A stretch of 64,000 bases of DNA from Halorubrum sp. BV1 (GTDB taxonomy: Archaea > Halobacteriota > Halobacteria > Halobacteriales > Haloferacaceae): NCBI RefSeq assembly GCF_000746205.1, contig NZ_JQKV01000002.1, positions 764,998 to 828,997 of the forward strand. The letters are read 5' to 3'. Each line of letters begins with the position of its first letter. The first letter of the stretch is position 1. The position numbers and the translations under genes were made by a program. The notes beneath the pieces are model-generated. The model made no database searches and was not told the origin of the DNA. It was given only the letters and a program-made list of their open reading frames with translations. Positions 62,904-64,000 of this stretch are shown here, piece by piece.

Positions 62904-63674
62904 TTAGATAATGTCATCAAGATTTTCAATAAGGCTTTCAACGGTATATTTTCCAACAACTAGTGTTGAACATAAGTGGATGGTTTCTAATACAAAAAGC
63001 TCCCAGTCCGGTGTATTAGCTAAAACAGTATTTATCACGCTCATTGTAGTGAAAATCGGAATTATTGTTCCAATAGTCAACAAAAATAGAGAATTATATA
63101 GTACTGATTTGGATGGGTTTTTATTAACCATATCTGGCGTTAATATGTCGGAGCCATCAATTGCCATCACATTCATAAAGCCATCTATAAATAGATCTTC
63201 GGATATGTCATCAGGCAAATTGAGTTCATTTTGTTTGTCTGTCCCCAGATACAGAACTTGGGCAGCTTCTTCACTTGCTGTTTGTACCATATCGTGTGCA
63301 AATGCGTAATCACTCGTGTCTTTTGCTTTATTTAACTTAGCTTGTATCGAACAGATATATGTGAAAATGTGCTCGTATTCTGAATTGATTTCTGTTTGTG
63401 AAACTGTCAACTTTGCAGGCTGTTCAGGCCACCGGTCATCGTTAGAAAAATTTTGCACGATATTTATCACAAAATCGTCGTCAAAACTAGAACTATTTGT
63501 GAATTCTTGTTGTAATTCTCCGAGTTCTTCTGATAGCTCATCTATCTTTTCACTGAGCTTTTTATGTCGGACCTGCATCTGTGACTTCCTTACAACGTAT
63601 ATGGAGCCAGCAAATGCAAGTATAAATCCGACAATAGCTCCAACGACTTGTGCAACTGTAGTGAAATAGGTCAT
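62904..63674 (-). CDS. AT-rich membrane protein with coiled coil, unassigned
   Basis: The 256-residue protein has one N-terminal helix (about 6-26), a Lys/Glu-rich coiled coil (about 30-60), a soluble domain (about 65-185) and two C-terminal helices (about 195-215 and 225-245). Base composition is clearly lower in GC than the rest of the window. ATG at 63674 is preferred over a GTG six codons upstream because a TATATAA element lies about 25 bp ahead of it. No family is recognised; superinfection exclusion or defence is speculative. Confidence 0.68.
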   Translation of the reverse strand: MTYFTTVAQVVGAIVGFILAFAGSIYVVRKSQMQVRHKKLSEKIDELSEELGELQQEFTNSSSFDDDFVINIVQNFSNDDRWPEQPAKLTVSQTEINSEYEHIFTYICSIQAKLNKAKDTSDYAFAHDMVQTASEEAAQVLYLGTDKQNELNLPDDISEDLFIDGFMNVMAIDGSDILTPDMVNKNPSKSVLYNSLFLLTIGTIIPIFTTMSVINTVLANTPDWELFVLETIHLCSTLVVGKYTVESLIENLDDII

Positions 63675-63696
63675 GATCAAGTTCTCACTCAATTAT

Positions 63697-63704
63697 ATAT
63701 TGTA
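63697..63704 (-). promoter_or_regulatory. TATA box of the AT-rich membrane gene
   Basis: On the minus strand ATATATAA lies 23-30 bp before the ATG at 63674. Confidence 0.45.
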
Positions 63705-63709
63705 TGTGT

Positions 63710-63934
63710 CTATTTCTCCCGTTCACTTTCTGCAAGCCACCAAGCTTTTGTCCCACCCAGTTTTTTTGATTCGACCTTTTCTTTCTCTTCAAGCTTAGTC
63801 AACCGCTTGAACATCCCCGGTTGACTATAGGAGAGTGCATCAGCAACTTCACCCGTAGAGAACACGAGATCCTCAGATTCTTTGAAAAAGTCGAGAATCT
63901 CCTTATCAGCCGCATCCTCCGGTCGTCCAGCCAT
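63710..63934 (-). CDS. Small winged-helix DNA-binding protein
   Basis: The 74-residue protein is a winged helix: DKEILDFFKESEDLVFSTGE, VADALSYSQPGMFKRLTKLE, then KLGGTKAWWLA for the wing. Similar short proteins are common repressors in haloarchaeal viruses and plasmids. It is AT-rich like its neighbour, ending about 36 bp before that gene's start, and may control it. The ATG at 63934 is 24-29 bp after a TTATAG element; an upstream GTG would add seven residues. Confidence 0.72.
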   Translation of the reverse strand: MAGRPEDAADKEILDFFKESEDLVFSTGEVADALSYSQPGMFKRLTKLEEKEKVESKKLGGTKAWWLAESEREK

Positions 63935-64000
63935 ACCGTCATCTACTATCACCACCCCTATAACTATCAGGAGTCCGAGATTAAGGGGCTATCAATAACT

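Noticed and set aside
62904..63955. Toxin-antitoxin system
   Set aside because: The larger protein is a membrane protein with a coiled coil, and the smaller one resembles a repressor; neither matches a toxin or antitoxin family that I know.
62732..64000. Integrase gene of the provirus
   Set aside because: No tyrosine or serine recombinase motif was found on either strand; it must lie outside the window if present.

Overview
The window comes from a GC-rich haloarchaeon, most like Halorubrum or a close relative. Proteins are acidic, most starts fit leaderless transcripts (a TTTATA-type box about 25-30 bp before ATG or GTG), lipoproteins carry twin-arginine signals, and archaeal informational genes are present (MCM with an intein, an RFC-like clamp loader subunit, archaeal TyrRS, PheRS). 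Genus placement rests on protein character and gene order recalled from memory, not on a search.

Region 1 (1-4.5 kb) holds the first codons of a left-edge gene, a zinc-ribbon protein, and a four-gene set (PfkB kinase, ribose-1,5-bisphosphate isomerase, class II aldolase, HAD phosphatase). This set matches the RuBisCO-independent pentose bisphosphate route for nucleoside ribose described in halophilic archaea. tRNA-Val(TAC) follows, with a second copy of its 3' end 120 bp away. Region 2 (4.8-10.9 kb) has three small envelope genes and a complete sugar-type ABC importer. Region 3 (11.2-24.4 kb) is housekeeping: RFC-like subunit, archaetidylserine decarboxylase, AlaX-type editing protein, AIR-synthase relative, PanB, DUF460 protein, TyrRS, a NucS-N/zinc-ribbon protein, Hel308-like helicase and a TRAM protein. 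An acyl-CoA dehydrogenase remnant lies inside it. Region 4 (24.5-35.8 kb) has MCM interrupted by a 645-residue intein, then four unassigned genes and a MinD/ParA-like ATPase in tight order, a catalytically dead M48-like membrane protein, and pheS-pheT.

Region 5 (35.8-54.9 kb) contains peptidases, RimI, an MscS channel, a branched-chain amino acid type importer (livF-G-M-H on the minus strand), LipA, an isochorismatase with a YqcI/YcgG protein, phosphoglycerate mutase, an ArsR-type regulator, two membrane proteins and the UPF0201/UPF0200 pair. The substrate-binding protein facing the liv operon appears to be a circular permutation: the segment normally at its C-terminus comes first.

Region 6 (55.0-64.0 kb, running off the right edge) is an element integrated downstream of tRNA-Arg(TCT). 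Its order is a coupled zinc-finger/small ORF/HUH-type Rep operon, then a small acidic protein, a four-helix membrane protein, a Tat-exported spike-like protein with a C-terminal anchor, two further membrane proteins and a P-loop ATPase. That is the structural order of pleolipoviruses. A strong hairpin separates it from two convergent AT-rich genes (membrane protein and winged-helix protein) that look like separate cargo. No integrase or right attachment site is inside the window.
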